A stretch of 64,000 nucleotides of DNA from Lineus longissimus (Eukaryota > Nemertea > Pilidiophora > Heteronemertea > Lineidae), in NCBI RefSeq assembly GCF_910592395.1, contig NC_088311.1, forward strand, positions 15,752,501-15,816,500, written 5' to 3'. Below, piece after piece: positions 47,120-58,398 of the stretch. Below the pieces are notes generated by a model. It had not been told where the DNA came from and ran no database searches. It worked only from the letters and a program-made list of their open reading frames with translations. Numbering within the stretch: position 1 is the stretch's first letter; each line of letters opens with the position of its first letter. A program made the translations under genes and the position numbers.

Positions 47120-50100
47120 AAAGTAGCACCGCGTGCCGTCATTAGAACAATGCGTCAATAACGTCTGGCGTAACGTAAGTTATGAAAAAAGCTTCATCGT
47201 TGTAGTATCACCCTCGTGTGGTTTTGTGTATGCAAATATATCCTCCACACTCCCGGTAATAGAAAAGAGTATGCAAGCTTGTGCTAAATGATATATCACA
47301 TTTTATGATGTAACAGCTACCTAAGCCATGAATTAAGAAGGCCTCAATACAATGTAACAAACAGAGCTATTAACATGTCCATTGAACCCCTATCTCTTCT
47401 GCTCAAAAAAATGCTGAGAGTTCATAATATAATTCAGCATAGTAGTGAATGATTAACTCTAAAAGAGATCCAGTTGCGGCACAAGTCTGTATTCAGACTA
47501 GCAGAACGTGATGAAAATAACTAAATTCTCGGTGATTACTTCTCATGCAGCTCATTGGCTACATAATCAACTACCTGAGGGGAACTCTAAACTGCCAACT
47601 TTTATCAATGGAAGCTTATTCCCGCCTTAGGCTTAAACCAGGCCATTTAAAATACCCCAGCGTCTTGCTATAGATTTCCTTCAATTGTAGGTCTTTTAGA
47701 TACACCGAATCAGCTGAAGACAGTATGTCAGCAATTGATCATAGAATTTGCTTGCAATTTTAGATATTTTATTTGCATTTGTATTGAAATGAAATTCCTT
47801 AGGTTATATCTTGAGATTAACATTAAATAGTTTAGGGGAAACATCGTTTTTACTAATGCGTAATTTATGTAGCTGGAGAGCTCTGTATCACTCATTTCTT
47901 GAATTATGCATTCAAAATTGCGAAGATTTCGGGAAATCCGGTATTTTCATGTTTACGCCCAATTTACTCAAAATCAATGTGGGTGATTACCTTTCTGAAT
48001 AGTCTAAACCTAGCAGAAAAAAACATATCAAAGCTCAAACCCGAAGTGAGATCTATAATTCGAGGAGCGTCGAGATTTGCGTATAAGAGAAAATGTGTTA
48101 AAAAGCCAATGGCAATGTTGCCTCAATTTATCCTCCTCAGTCCATTTGTCCAACAAGCTTAGTTATAGTTGTAGTAATAGTAATAGTTATGTCAACATTG
48201 AGACACAAATGTAGACAAACAGGAACCAAATTTGGGGGAAATTGGGCAATTTTGGCTCCATATTGTATAATTCGTCATCCATGTTTCCAAATCAGTCAAA
48301 TATGAAAAAAATGAAGGGGCATCAATATTAGAGCATCCTGGCACCAGTTGTTTTCAATATACTCAGCCTCTCATACTTTTCAGACGGATTGTAGCGGTAG
48401 AAAAAAGCGCCCAATCAGAGTGCAGCAATCACAAGTTGCAGAATCGTTATCCAAGCACTACCATTATACACTACGATCGGCGATTGCCGTTATACCAGTC
48501 ATGCGTCCCCCCACTGCATATAGAGGTATACAACACATGTACGGGTGTGTCAAGTAGTTGGAACAGCCGCTCTTTGCAATGTATTTTATTAGTCTTTTTC
48601 AGGGTTTTGTATATGACGAAGGAGTAAAACTAGCCTGATCTCCGGATGCATTGGAGAAAAGGAAGATATGTCTTGGGACTGAGGAGGATATGGCAATGAA
48701 AAAAGGAAAAATGTGATGCATTAATGATGCAGATAAAAGCAGAATGTACATGATATGATAGTTCAGAGAGTTTTGGATAGGCTCTGTTTAAAATAGACAA
48801 TAGACAGGACAAGTTGGACAGTTGTTTCTAAGAGACTAAAACAGAGGATGTCAAAAGAGACTAAATTGACCTGGGCAGGGTTGATCAGAATTAAACAAAA
48901 CTAAATGAGTCCAATAAAGCTGGTATTATTTGGTGTAAGGAGACATCAACTTGAAGAAAACGGTAAACAAAATTATCAAAATTTGTTTTTTAAGAACAAA
49001 AAAACAGGTTTGTGTAATTTTTGGTAATTCAGAATGCAAATGGACAGATGTGGTGTTGGTACTGAGATATATGACGTCATACTTCAAAAAGGGGATTGGC
49101 AGGGTCAAGTCATTATTTTACAGTCGCAAGTCACTGGGAATTGCAGTTTAAGAATAATTTGTTGCCACATGTACTGACAAAAACTGATGTCAATTCTCTT
49201 CCACTGAATACCAATACTCTTTTTTGCCCGAGTAAAGAGAAAACAATCACCTTTAGAGAACTAGACAAACAAATTACAACTCTTAAAACATATTTCATTA
49301 TAGTCCATTCGTAAATGTTATGTCATCATCACTTGGGGCTCAGGTTCAAACTTCTAATCGGATTTCTTTGAAGTTTTTTAGTCAACATGGAATCGAAATA
49401 ATTTTTTTGTACATTGATGTAGTCCATTTAATTTGGAATTTCTTTACTCTGTACGGTTTATTCACAAATCAAGTTATAATTTTTTTGTCAAGAAAACCAG
49501 AAACAAAATATTTTGGTTTATCCAGAGGACCTTCGAAACGAAGATTGGACTGGCTGAAGAACATTTTTCATTTCTGCACTGCTTAATCATGTTTTGTGTT
49601 TGACAAGGATAAATAAAATTCAAACTTCAAAGAAATTCCATCAGTAGTTTGCCCTCCTAAGCCCAACAAGGTGCAAAGAAATAATTGCGAATGGACTATA
49701 CATGTAGATCTGCTTCAAAATAATCATCTCATTTCCTGCTGCTATATAGAGTATGAATACTGCAAGACGACAACACTTTAAAGACTAGTCAATATCATCC
49801 ACAGTATAAAATACAATATGTTGTCAATCAGTTAGTCGGTGCAGAGAGAATTACAAAAAAGGATATATACTCGTAAATTAGTTTGGCAGTGGGACATGCA
49901 AGTAGCCGTACGAGTACAGTTTACACATTGGGTAGCGTTACATCCCAAATCTTCTGTGAGCTCCATTACATAGATATACAGGATGTAAATGGAAAATGCA
50001 ACTGCTTAGTCTTTTCATGCCCATCAATTGTTACCCCTGGGCTTGACACCATTTTTTGGGGAATTCTAGACACCATATCCCAAGCCCAAAATATATTGTT

Positions 50101-50533
50101 ATAAAGGCCCACATCGTCCGGTAAAAATATGAAATTTGTAACTGAATCTGAAAATTTCCAACTGCGTAAGCAATTACTGAATATAAATTTCAGCATTGCG
50201 TTGATTAGACAGATTTACAAATACTACATGTATAACATAAAATGAAACGTTTCAGCAAATTCATCTACATAGTAACTGCACTACGGCATTGCGTATAACT
50301 GCATTTCTTATTTTCGTGGACGACCAGTTATTACGTACCCTTTTAAGGGAGTTTACTCGTTTGCACTTGTTCTCTATTGATTCTTCTTCTATACATAATA
50401 ACTGCATAATAAGAACAGATACAGGGAAATTATGCTGGCTCATCATGTAGACATAGCTTTGTCAATGCACAAGTGTTTTACTCTGTCCGCCATGCAGATC
50501 ATGGCTCAGAAATGCTAACATCAATAATCAGGT
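47120..50533. other. Unassigned 3.4 kb interval
   Basis: AT-rich with only short overlapping frames. CTGGCACCAGTTGTTTTCAA at 48338 repeats the 41601 sequence. Part of it could be intron or 3' flank of the minus-strand exon candidate at 50534. Confidence 0.4.
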
Positions 50534-50758
50534 CTAAATGCTGCCCTCGCATTTTTTTACCAAATCAATATGTCTTTGTTTGGGCAAGGCTTTACATACA
50601 ACCGCTATAATTAAGCTACTGATGACTATCAAGAGTGCAGTGTTGTTCATAATGTTCTTTGAGCCAGACTGTGCCCCAACTGACCAGTGCATTAGGAATT
50701 TGTAGATTATATACAGAAAAGTGGCCAGAAGACATTGTGCCTTTCTAAAGGACAGCAC
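50534..50758 (-). CDS. Candidate terminal exon with a membrane segment
   Basis: On the minus strand an acceptor, TGATGTGTTTTATCTTAG, ends just before position 50758. It is followed by 74 open codons and a stop. The frame reads VLSFRKAQCLLATFLYIIYK, HWSVGAQSGSKNIMNN and TALLIVISSLIIAVVC, then a basic-acidic tail LPKQRHIDLVKKCEG. There is one clear hydrophobic segment of about 18 residues and a second weaker one at the start. No family is recognised. It could be the last exon of a membrane protein gene whose other exons lie toward higher coordinates, or an intronic frame. No polyadenylation signal was identified close by. Confidence 0.3.
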   Translation of the reverse strand: MLSFRKAQCLLATFLYIIYKFLMHWSVGAQSGSKNIMNNTALLIVISSLIIAVVCKALPKQRHIDLVKKCEGSI

Positions 50759-52601
50759 CTAAGATAAAACACATCAGGTGATGGAATTTAAAAATCCCAA
50801 CAGCTCCCAGACAGAGTTTGCAATTTACAGCTCCTTGTTCTAGGTTGGTTCCATAATCAAAAGGAAAGCAGGCAGTTGCATCTTTATACACTCTGTATCA
50901 CCATGTCGAAGACGTACAAAATGTTCATGCAAACTCATTAGGAGATAAAGGGGATGGTCACTCAGCAAGTTGGTTTACATACATTTTACCAAGTCAAATT
51001 TTATAGGTTGGAAATAACTTTTGAAACAAAAATTATATAGTTAAGTTAAATTGTAGGTCCTAGTACAATATGGGTAGGTGCGAGAGAAAATTTTTTTGGA
51101 ATTGATGATTTTATCAGACAAATCATGTGAAAAAGTAAAGTTTCCGTACAAGGCAAGAAAAGTGATGCCGCAACCAAACAAAAAGGCAGTCAGTGATAGG
51201 ATCAACCATATAATAACACCAACATGATAAAAAGCATTGTTATTTACCAACATCAATGTAAAATTAGGGAAAATGTATTAACTTGGCCAGAAAGCAGTCG
51301 GAACAGCCACCATTTCTGGTCAATTATGAATTGAGGTAGTCCAGCTCTCTATTATGGCTCATGCTAGGCTAGTTTCTTAAACATGTGAATGAATAGGGTC
51401 TGATTTACTAGTATTGGCCCTCAGTGGACTGGTTTCCACAGGAATCAAGTACTATCCATGGAGCAAGATGTAATGGAGGGCATTTCCCTTTTATGCTCCA
51501 TAACATCTACATGCCAAAATTAAGAAAATCAATCACTTTGCTATTGAATCATACTGTGGGTGTTGACAAAGTTTAGAATTGGTCACCTTCATGATAACGT
51601 CTATGGCGCACCTTTTCCAAATATTGCATAAACTGAGATTATAAGCTTTATGCTGATGGTGGATAAAGTCCTTACATGGATGAACTGAGCACAATTGATA
51701 ATTGCATCAGAATCATGTGTCGGTCAAACACATGAAGCCAATAGCTGCATTTCTAAGTGGCCATGGTCAAATCATATGCTCATAGGCTACCGTTATGGTG
51801 TGTAACTTAATGTACCTTCTCCAAGAGAACCAATTCATCGACGAAAAACCAGTCCAGTACAAACAAGAAAATCCTCTTTTTGGTTGAATTTATGCCTAAA
51901 ATGACAAAATGCAATGAATTTTATGATCCAAATCAGTAATATAAACCTTGGACCATACACCTGGGTCTTTGCGTGATTTGTAAAGTGCTGAAATCCTAAC
52001 TAAGAACCTTATATTATTCCAAACAAAGTTGCCTTGAAAAAAGCGCTCACATGAAAAAAGTTATATTTTAAAATGCCCATACTATACCAGGAGCTATAAT
52101 TTACCATACCAATGGAATTTTTGCTTCAGAAGTTAATTCCAACTGTGTAAAATTTGACTTGGTAAAACGTATGTAAACCAACTGGCTAAGTGACCATCCC
52201 CTTTCAAAATCAACCTGAACAAAATATTGATACACATAGTACAGAAGGACTGTGCTAGTGAGTTGGGAAAATTATAGATTAAGTTCTCTACTTTGCTCAA
52301 AGCTTGCAGGAATATTTTGTAGATTATTGCTCCGATATGTTTCTTAAATGTAAAGGTGACCACAGCCAACATGAGATGGAATCTACTGGACTACAAGCTG
52401 ACACTAAACTCCTTTCACAGCCTTGTACTATACTGTTCGGTTCCATATATAATACCAGGGGATGATGAGGAGCCTAGCTGACACCAGAACACTGCAGGTT
52501 ATAGCAACAAAGAGACGAGACAAATGACGTGACCAGCTGTGAAGGCGCAGTAGAGAGAGAGAGAGAGAGCAGTGAAAGATTGGTAAAGTGCAGTGAAAAC
52601 G
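50759..52601. other. Possible intron with hydrophobic short frames
   Basis: Minus-strand frames at 51041-51256 (hydrophobic LILSLTAFLFGCGITFLALY) and 52133-52372 have no convincing splice sites that I can see. A GA microsatellite lies at 52552-52571. Confidence 0.35.
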
Positions 52602-52804
52602 TTAATCCTGAAGACTAGTTACACAACCTGGTGGAGGAGCTTTGTACTCTTTATACTGCCCCAATAATGCGGACAGATGAATGGGCAGCCCGGCCGAAGA
52701 GTGGCGACGCTTCGGGTTGTAGCGGATGACCGAGTTGGACATGTTGGCATTTGCTGTGCGTATATTGAGCAAACTCTTAAGTAATTCAGGGGTTTCAGGG
52801 GAGT
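52602..52804 (-). CDS. Candidate protein-coding exon, unknown gene
   Basis: On the minus strand, CCCATTGTTTCCTTTCCAG is an excellent acceptor immediately before 52804. The frame that follows reads SPETPELLKSLLNIRTANAN, MSNSVIRYNPKRRHSSAGLP and IHLSALLGQYKEYKAPPP. A GT directly after CCACCAG (52628/52627) would give an internal exon of 177 nt (59 codons); otherwise the frame stops eight residues later (GCVTSLQD). The composition is that of a soluble or cytoplasmic protein segment, and the KRRHSS stretch looks like a basic phosphorylation site. I do not recognise the protein. This is the best candidate in the window for a real host exon. Confidence 0.45.
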
Positions 52805-54819
52805 CTGGAAAGGAAACAATGGGAATGGTAATTACAGAGGTCAAAGGTAAACCCATGAAGGACTAACATGATTTTAAAAATTATCGATTATTTTCTGTTA
52901 GCAACCAAAATGAGAATTAAAGGAGTACTATAAGGAGAAGACAGCGGGTCCAATTGGTGGTCTCCAGGCAACCAATATGCACAGTTAGGGAACTTGATTT
53001 GGTTGGACTAGCAGTGTGTAAGTGTGAACAGTAAGATAGTACAGACACTTACAATGTATCAGGAGCAGCATGAATCTTAAATCAGTACTACCACACTGCT
53101 GCATATATTCTCCCTTTAACATCACCGCTGTAAAGCTTGTTTTACAAGCTTCACTAGGAGTAAGAATGTTTTGAGAGTTTTCTCATGGAGAAAAATAAAC
53201 TGACACCAAAAAATTACACAGCCAAATGGAGACAAACCGTCTGTCAATAAAAGACTTTGGTGCATCAATAAACGCCCTTTCGGATATTTTTGTTAAAGCT
53301 ATCCTGAAGGTTAACCATATAGGCACCACCGTTTTGGCTAGAACTTTAAATCCTAAAGCCATTAGAACGCTTTCGAGCAAAGTAATTTCCAATTTCAAGG
53401 GCTGAAGTATGTTCTTTATTTTCCAGAGAACAGCCTACCAAGTTTTAACAGGCATGGGCATTCACTTCATTTTGAGGGAGTTCTAATTGCTTTAAAAAAA
53501 TATTTCAAGTTGGAGCCAAAATGGTAGTGCCTGTGGTCAACACTTAATTCCCAGTCAGAAAATATGAAGACTTTTCTGGCTACACTTTTGTTATCTTAAC
53601 AAGAGATGTGCGCAATAAGGCATATTCATGCGGTGTCTAGTTGGCACCCATGTTGGCTCAACAACTGCGTATTTGGTTGGTGAACAATGGTGAAGAAGGA
53701 CTGTATAAGAAGTGAGAAATGATGTATTTAGTCTTTTGTTTATCACTGCATTTTCTTTCATAACATCCTATAACCTCATTTTGGTGCCAAGAAATACTAG
53801 CTCAGTCCTTTAGGGCGAAATATTATGCAGGGTGCAAACAATGGAAAGGTTTGACGCATACATTATTGAAAAAACTTACAACGGTTGAAATCCTGACATA
53901 AGATGGTAAGGATCACACTGTTAACACACACTAGGGGTTTTAGACCCCAGACATGGGTTCACATACACACGCGCACGCACACACTTAACACACAACCAGG
54001 ATAATAGAGTCACCAGTACAAATAATAATGTAACATTCAAATTTAATAACCAACAAAAATTGGCCTATTATCATTTATTTGCATCACATTGAAACACACT
54101 AGATGTCTGAAAATCTTTTCTATCATATCAGTGTTTCATTGAGGAATTTATTGTGCTACTTCACTACCTATGCGTCATTTGAATAACCTGAAAAAAATAT
54201 GAAGACATAATTATAACGTTCATACTCATCCTCGGGGTTGAAGTAAAAGTTGACTTTGATGAAAAAATTTTGCAATCAATATTAAATTTGAGAAGTTTCT
54301 AAATTTGAGTAGTTCCCAAATTTTAGATCTGATATGGTCTTCAAGTGCAAAGTTGCAACAACAAGCTGATATTAGCATTGCACAACAATCATAAATGACG
54401 GATAGTTTGATGTGGTTGAATTTGTATCAGAAAGGTTATTAGTTATTGAGCAAATTATATCGCCATGATTACAATCTGTCATCCTGTAAGCTTGTTTAAA
54501 TTTCAGATGAAACATGTCTTCCCTCTTGATGACGTGTTTTATTAACCCTGCAGCCATACTTCACCAATCTGAACACTAGAGGGTTATCACACACCTCCAG
54601 TTGCTGCTACCAAAAAATCAACTGTCTTCTTATTGTTTTATTTGCCTTCTATTTTCCCTTATACCGTAGAATGGAAAAATTTCGCTTCCAGGATATTTTC
54701 GCGAATTTCGCAAATAGGTCAGTAAGAATTCAATGCCATTGTTGCCTTGTTTCTACAGAGGCAATGCATCCAGCAAGGCACTATGCCGAACTCAGCTTAG
54801 TCAATGAAAATCGATAGAT
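52805..54819. other. Unassigned interval
   Basis: No gene recognised. It contains a CA/CGCA-rich tract at 53962-53994 and a small palindrome AAGCTTG..CAAGCTT near 53136-53154. It could be intron upstream of the 52.6 kb exon candidate. Confidence 0.4.
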
Positions 54820-55372
54820 AACCTCCCCCCATTCACCCAATCACAGCAGAGAAATTAGAGATCAATCGGGCCACCTGTTCTTGAGTGATAGTCTGGAATG
54901 CAAAATCCAAGATAGCCTCCTGGTGGCCATACTGAATTTCAGAGCGCAACCAAAATCAATAGGGAACCTCCTCCATCCACCCCATCAAACCATAGCAATA
55001 AGATATCAATCGGGCCACCTGTTCTTGAGTTAAAGTCCGGAAATTAAAGATGGCCTCCTGATGGCTGTATTGAATATTTGAGCGCAACCAAAATCGATAG
55101 GGAATCTCCCCCCATTGGACCATAGAAATAAGAGATCAATCAGACCACCTGTTCTTGAGTTATAGTCCAGAACGGGAAATTTAAGATGGCCTCCTGGCGG
55201 CCATATTTAATTTCCCTATCCACCCCAATTCACTATAGAAATTACAGTTCAATCTGGCCACCGGTTCTTGAGTTATAGTCCATAATAGGGCGCGGTGGAT
55301 GCGGAAAACAACTGAGTACATAATGCCCCACCTCAACATCGGTGAGCAGGGGCATGATTATTCATTGACACC
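54820..55372 (+). repeat. Old relative of the Helentron/pearl-like family
   Basis: About four diverged units contain AAAATCGATAG(G)GAA(C/T)CTCC, GGTTCTTGAGTTATAGTCC and AAGATGGCCTCCTGG(T/C)GGCC. The block ends with ATAATGCCCC..GGGGCATGAT, the counterpart of the 3' hairpin in the copies at 21133 and 25412. No clear 5' end. Confidence 0.6.
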
Positions 55373-55383
55373 CTATTTGGTGT

Positions 55384-55640
55384 TAAATGAAATGGCCAGG
55401 GGCTATGTGCCCACCAGTGGTCAATACGGTTATGGTTCCTGAAAATTTGACCAGAGTGACCTAGGAAATTAGGTCAAAATTGTTCAACAACTATATTAAA
55501 CTACTTGATCTGATTAATGAATGACATGATTATATCCATTCAAAGTCACACAGTGAATGTCTTTGAGATATAACCAACATAAGATTTTATGACCTTGACC
55601 TATTTTATCAGGACAAAAGGTTACAGTGATTTAAAGGTGA
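55384..55640 (+). repeat. Family C 5' end fragment
   Basis: AAATGAAATGGCCAGGGGCT then ATGTGCCCACCAGTGG matches the family C start. It continues through GACC..AGTGACCTAGGAAATTAGG and fades before 55640. Confidence 0.5.
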
Positions 55641-56002
55641 TGACAGGAAAATCTTTTTTTTCTGTCGAATTGAAAAAAATGAAGATGGTACCACCTCCAA
55701 CTGCCAGGACGCTTAATGCTCATATTATTATCCCCCACCCCTGCATTCCGTTACTTTATCAAAAATGATACGCTACTGGTAGTCCATGCTCCTGTGCAGC
55801 GCCAATTAATTTTATCTCACCAGTCACTCTGGGTCACTACAGTTACATGAGATAGCACAAGCTAGCTACTCCTCAGTGTTATTTGGCTTTCCTCCTCAGC
55901 GGACGCTTCGTCGTATTTAATCTGTTGGATTGTTTTTTTGTCTTGATTGTGACTTTCTTTGAGCCTGTGGATTCTTGGCACTTTGGACTAACTTCTGTCT
56001 AG
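55641..56002 (+). other. Probable 5' region of the host tyrosine-recombinase retroelement
   Basis: No gene. By position this includes the 5' terminal sequence of the retroelement whose gag frame opens at 56003. I could not locate its terminal repeat because the other end lies beyond the window. Confidence 0.3.
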
Positions 56003-56331
56003 TGGATTATACCGTTTGGTGAAGATGGATTTGATGAAGAGAAGCTCCTATGTGATGATGATGTGCATCTTGATGAACCTGAAGCAGGCCAATCAGATGG
56101 GAATAATAGTAATAACAGCAAGCAGCTTGCTGGTGTCTTGTCTAATATGCAGGATACCTTTAACATGATCGCAAAGGTCATGGCAGACAAATCATCCTCA
56201 AAGGATGATGAACCGCCTTGGAAAAAAGCGAAAGTGGTGAAAGCCCTGAGCAAAGGCAATAGGGACATTCTGTCTGACAGGTCCTCCGACTCGGAGGGTG
56301 ATTTTCTGTGCTTGATAAATGCCTCAAAATG
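56003..56331 (+). pseudogene. Gag-like ORF of host YR retroelement, upstream half
   Basis: After a stop at 56000 the frame is open and acidic: FGEDGFDEEKLLCDDDVHLD, then EPEAGQSDGNNSNN. Next come LSNMQDTFNMIAKVMADKSS and KDDEPPWKKAKVVKALSKGN, then SDRSSDSEGDF. The acidic start, central helical segment and KKAK patch suit the gag-like protein of DIRS-order elements found in invertebrates. It is cut at about 56331 by the minus-strand DIRS insertion. The frame continues in phase at 62838 on the far side. Confidence 0.6.
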
Positions 56332-56356
56332 CCCAATGGCCATTTTGTTAGTTCAT

Positions 56357-56524
56357 ACTTACCTATGGAACACTTTTGCATGTTACTCCATTTGGGCTCA
56401 AACACAAGAGTATCCCTTTAATTTTCTAAAGGGAGAACTGAGTTAACAGCTCGGCCGCCAGGTGGCGCCCTGACCGATCCCGCGAGATCGCCCCGATCTC
56501 ATGCCGCCATATTCAGTCTTACTC
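56357..56524. repeat. DIRS inverted terminal repeat, left
   Basis: ACTTACCTATGGAACACTTT through CCATATTCAGTCTT is the inverted copy of 62664-62827. It differs at only a few bases; for example the left has CCGCCAGGTGGCGCC where the right gives CCGCCAGGCGGCGCC. Confidence 0.92.
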
Positions 56525-56574
56525 TTGAGCGTTAACAAAGAGTATGTCCCGTTTGTGGGGACGGCGGGAGGGCC

Positions 56575-56672
56575 GTGTTCCATAGGTAAGTATCAACTAA
56601 CAAAATGGCCATTTCTTGTAAGGAAATGGGCATTTTGTGTCATTCAAACTTACCTATGCAACACTTTTGCAT
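56575..56672. repeat. DIRS internal complementary region
   Basis: It contains, in order, GTGTTCCATAGGTAAGTATC, AACAAAATGGCCATT, a ~14 bp spacer, GGGCATTTTGTGTCATTC and AAACTTACCTATG. This is the reverse complement of the element's right tip joined to its left tip, so it covers the circle junction. It lies inside the left ITR, near the 3' end of the coding strand, as in DIRS-1. Confidence 0.9.
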
Positions 56673-57104
56673 CGAATCCCAGCAACCTATTGGAGGTGGG
56701 AAACGAGGACTTACCTAAGGCTGAGCTGTTGTTCCTTCAAGGAGGCACCACCGGCATAGTAGCTAAGGAGGACCGCCAGGGGAAAGAAATGGGGAGAACC
56801 GGGGGACCGGTATTTTGATCTCGGTATTACAATCGTATTTATAGAGAGTAATAGACCCATTCTCCGGAAAGCGCTAGAATTGCATAATAAAAACCATCTT
56901 CTTTCCGGCAACAGAGCTTAGAGCAAGTGAGGCATGTTCAAGGGTGTAGAATGAGTTATTGCTAAACAACAATAAGAAATTGCATCCTTTCTAGTCTACT
57001 AGGGGTTGCCTGGATTGTTGAAGATAGGGCATATCAAAAAATGGCGCAAGATGCGCGTTTGACTCTTCAATCGGGCTCCCTCCCCTCTTTTGATCTAGCC
57101 AGGA

Positions 57105-58398
57105 TCAAACAACATGCCCCGCAGACACAATCGGGCGGATTGTGTGCATGCCATCTACGAGGGAAGAAACGTCTCGTAGGTAGAAACGAGAGAATGTGGA
57201 GTGATTACTCCAACATGCAGCGGAAACAACTTCTTGAAGAGCAACTCCTCGGTAGTTAGCCCAGGAGGTGGCTAGTGCTCTAACTTCGTACGCTGAGATG
57301 TTAGCTAGCGCACGAAGATCAGAGGAAGTCCTCAAGGTGTTGTAGAAAAGACGAATAGTCTCCACAATCCACCTTGAAATAGTGGCGGCCGCTATCTCTC
57401 GTTTATTTCCCTCCTTATAGGACAAAAACAAACGCTCTCCCCTTGGCGGATACCGGGAGGTTTTGTCCTATTTATGTAGATCTTTAGGGCCCTGACGGGA
57501 CATAAAGTTCTGTCAGGAAGATCATAAGAGATCGTTCTTGACAGAGAGGGAATAGCAACCGGGGGCCGAGAGGCGGCCGGTCCCTGGTTCTTCGCCAGAA
57601 AGCCTCCCCTCCCTCTCTAAAAGCCAGCTTCTTAAAAGAAAGTGCATGGAGCTCTGATCTCCGTTGGGCGGTAGCCAAGGCTACTAGAAAGACCGTTTTG
57701 AGTGTCAGATATTTCATGGATGAAATAGACATGGGTTCAAAAGGATGCCTCATGAGCACCTTAAGCACAACAGAAAGATCCCATTTAGGGGTGTTGTGAA
57801 CCGGTCTAGGACGCTCTAATAACATTCCTCTGAAAAGAGGGGTTATTTGGTCCTCCCAACGAAGATCCCAGGTGCTTAAAACACGGAGGGTAGAAGCGAT
57901 GGCGGACTTGTACCCTTTTATAGCCGTGACAGATGGTTGTCTTTCCGTGAATAATTCAATAAAGAAATAAACTAATCTGTATATAGAGGGAGAGATCGGA
58001 TTAACTCCATTCTCCCTGCACCAGGAAGTGAAGGTAGACCACTTTCCGTGATACACATCAAGGGTTGACCCCCTTTGAGGTGCGGACATGCGTTTGACAG
58101 CGATGTCCGAAAAGCCTCTCTGGTGGAGATGCAACTGGATAAGTTCCAGGCGTGAAACTTGAAAAATCCAGGGTTCTGGTGGTAGCATCTCCCCAGGGGG
58201 TGCCACAGGAGGTGCTTCCAAGTCGGAAGACTCCTGGGGTGGTCTATCAGGAGCTCCAGCAAAGCTGGGAACCAGGCCTGATTTGGCCAGCAAGGTGCGA
58301 TGAGAGTTATTTTCACCGGGTGGCTGGTCAAGATCTTGTTCAGGACTGGTTGGATGAGAGGGAGGGGTGGAAACGCATATGCGTTCAGCCCGACCCAA
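57105..58398 (-). pseudogene. DIRS tyrosine recombinase, frameshifted
   Basis: The main frame (58398-57484) has an N-terminal region with LDVYHGKWSTFTSWC and PSIYRLVYFFIELF, then the core with FLVALATAQRRSELHAL, which holds the first catalytic arginine. At about 57500-57430 the frame shifts twice (a CPVRALKIYI segment lies in a third frame). It resumes at 57431 with ATISRWIVETIRLFYNTL, ISAYEVRALATSWA and HSTFSRFYLRDV. EVR supplies the second arginine and FYLRD the tyrosine nucleophile. The residue two before EVR is tyrosine where family members usually have histidine. The N-terminus overlaps the RNase H frame by about 430 bp. In an intact element it would integrate the circular DNA. Confidence 0.88.

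Noticed and set aside
51041-51256. Hydrophobic minus-strand frame as an exon of the 50-53 kb candidate gene
   Set aside because: No acceptor AG precedes it within the frame and no donor follows at a plausible place.
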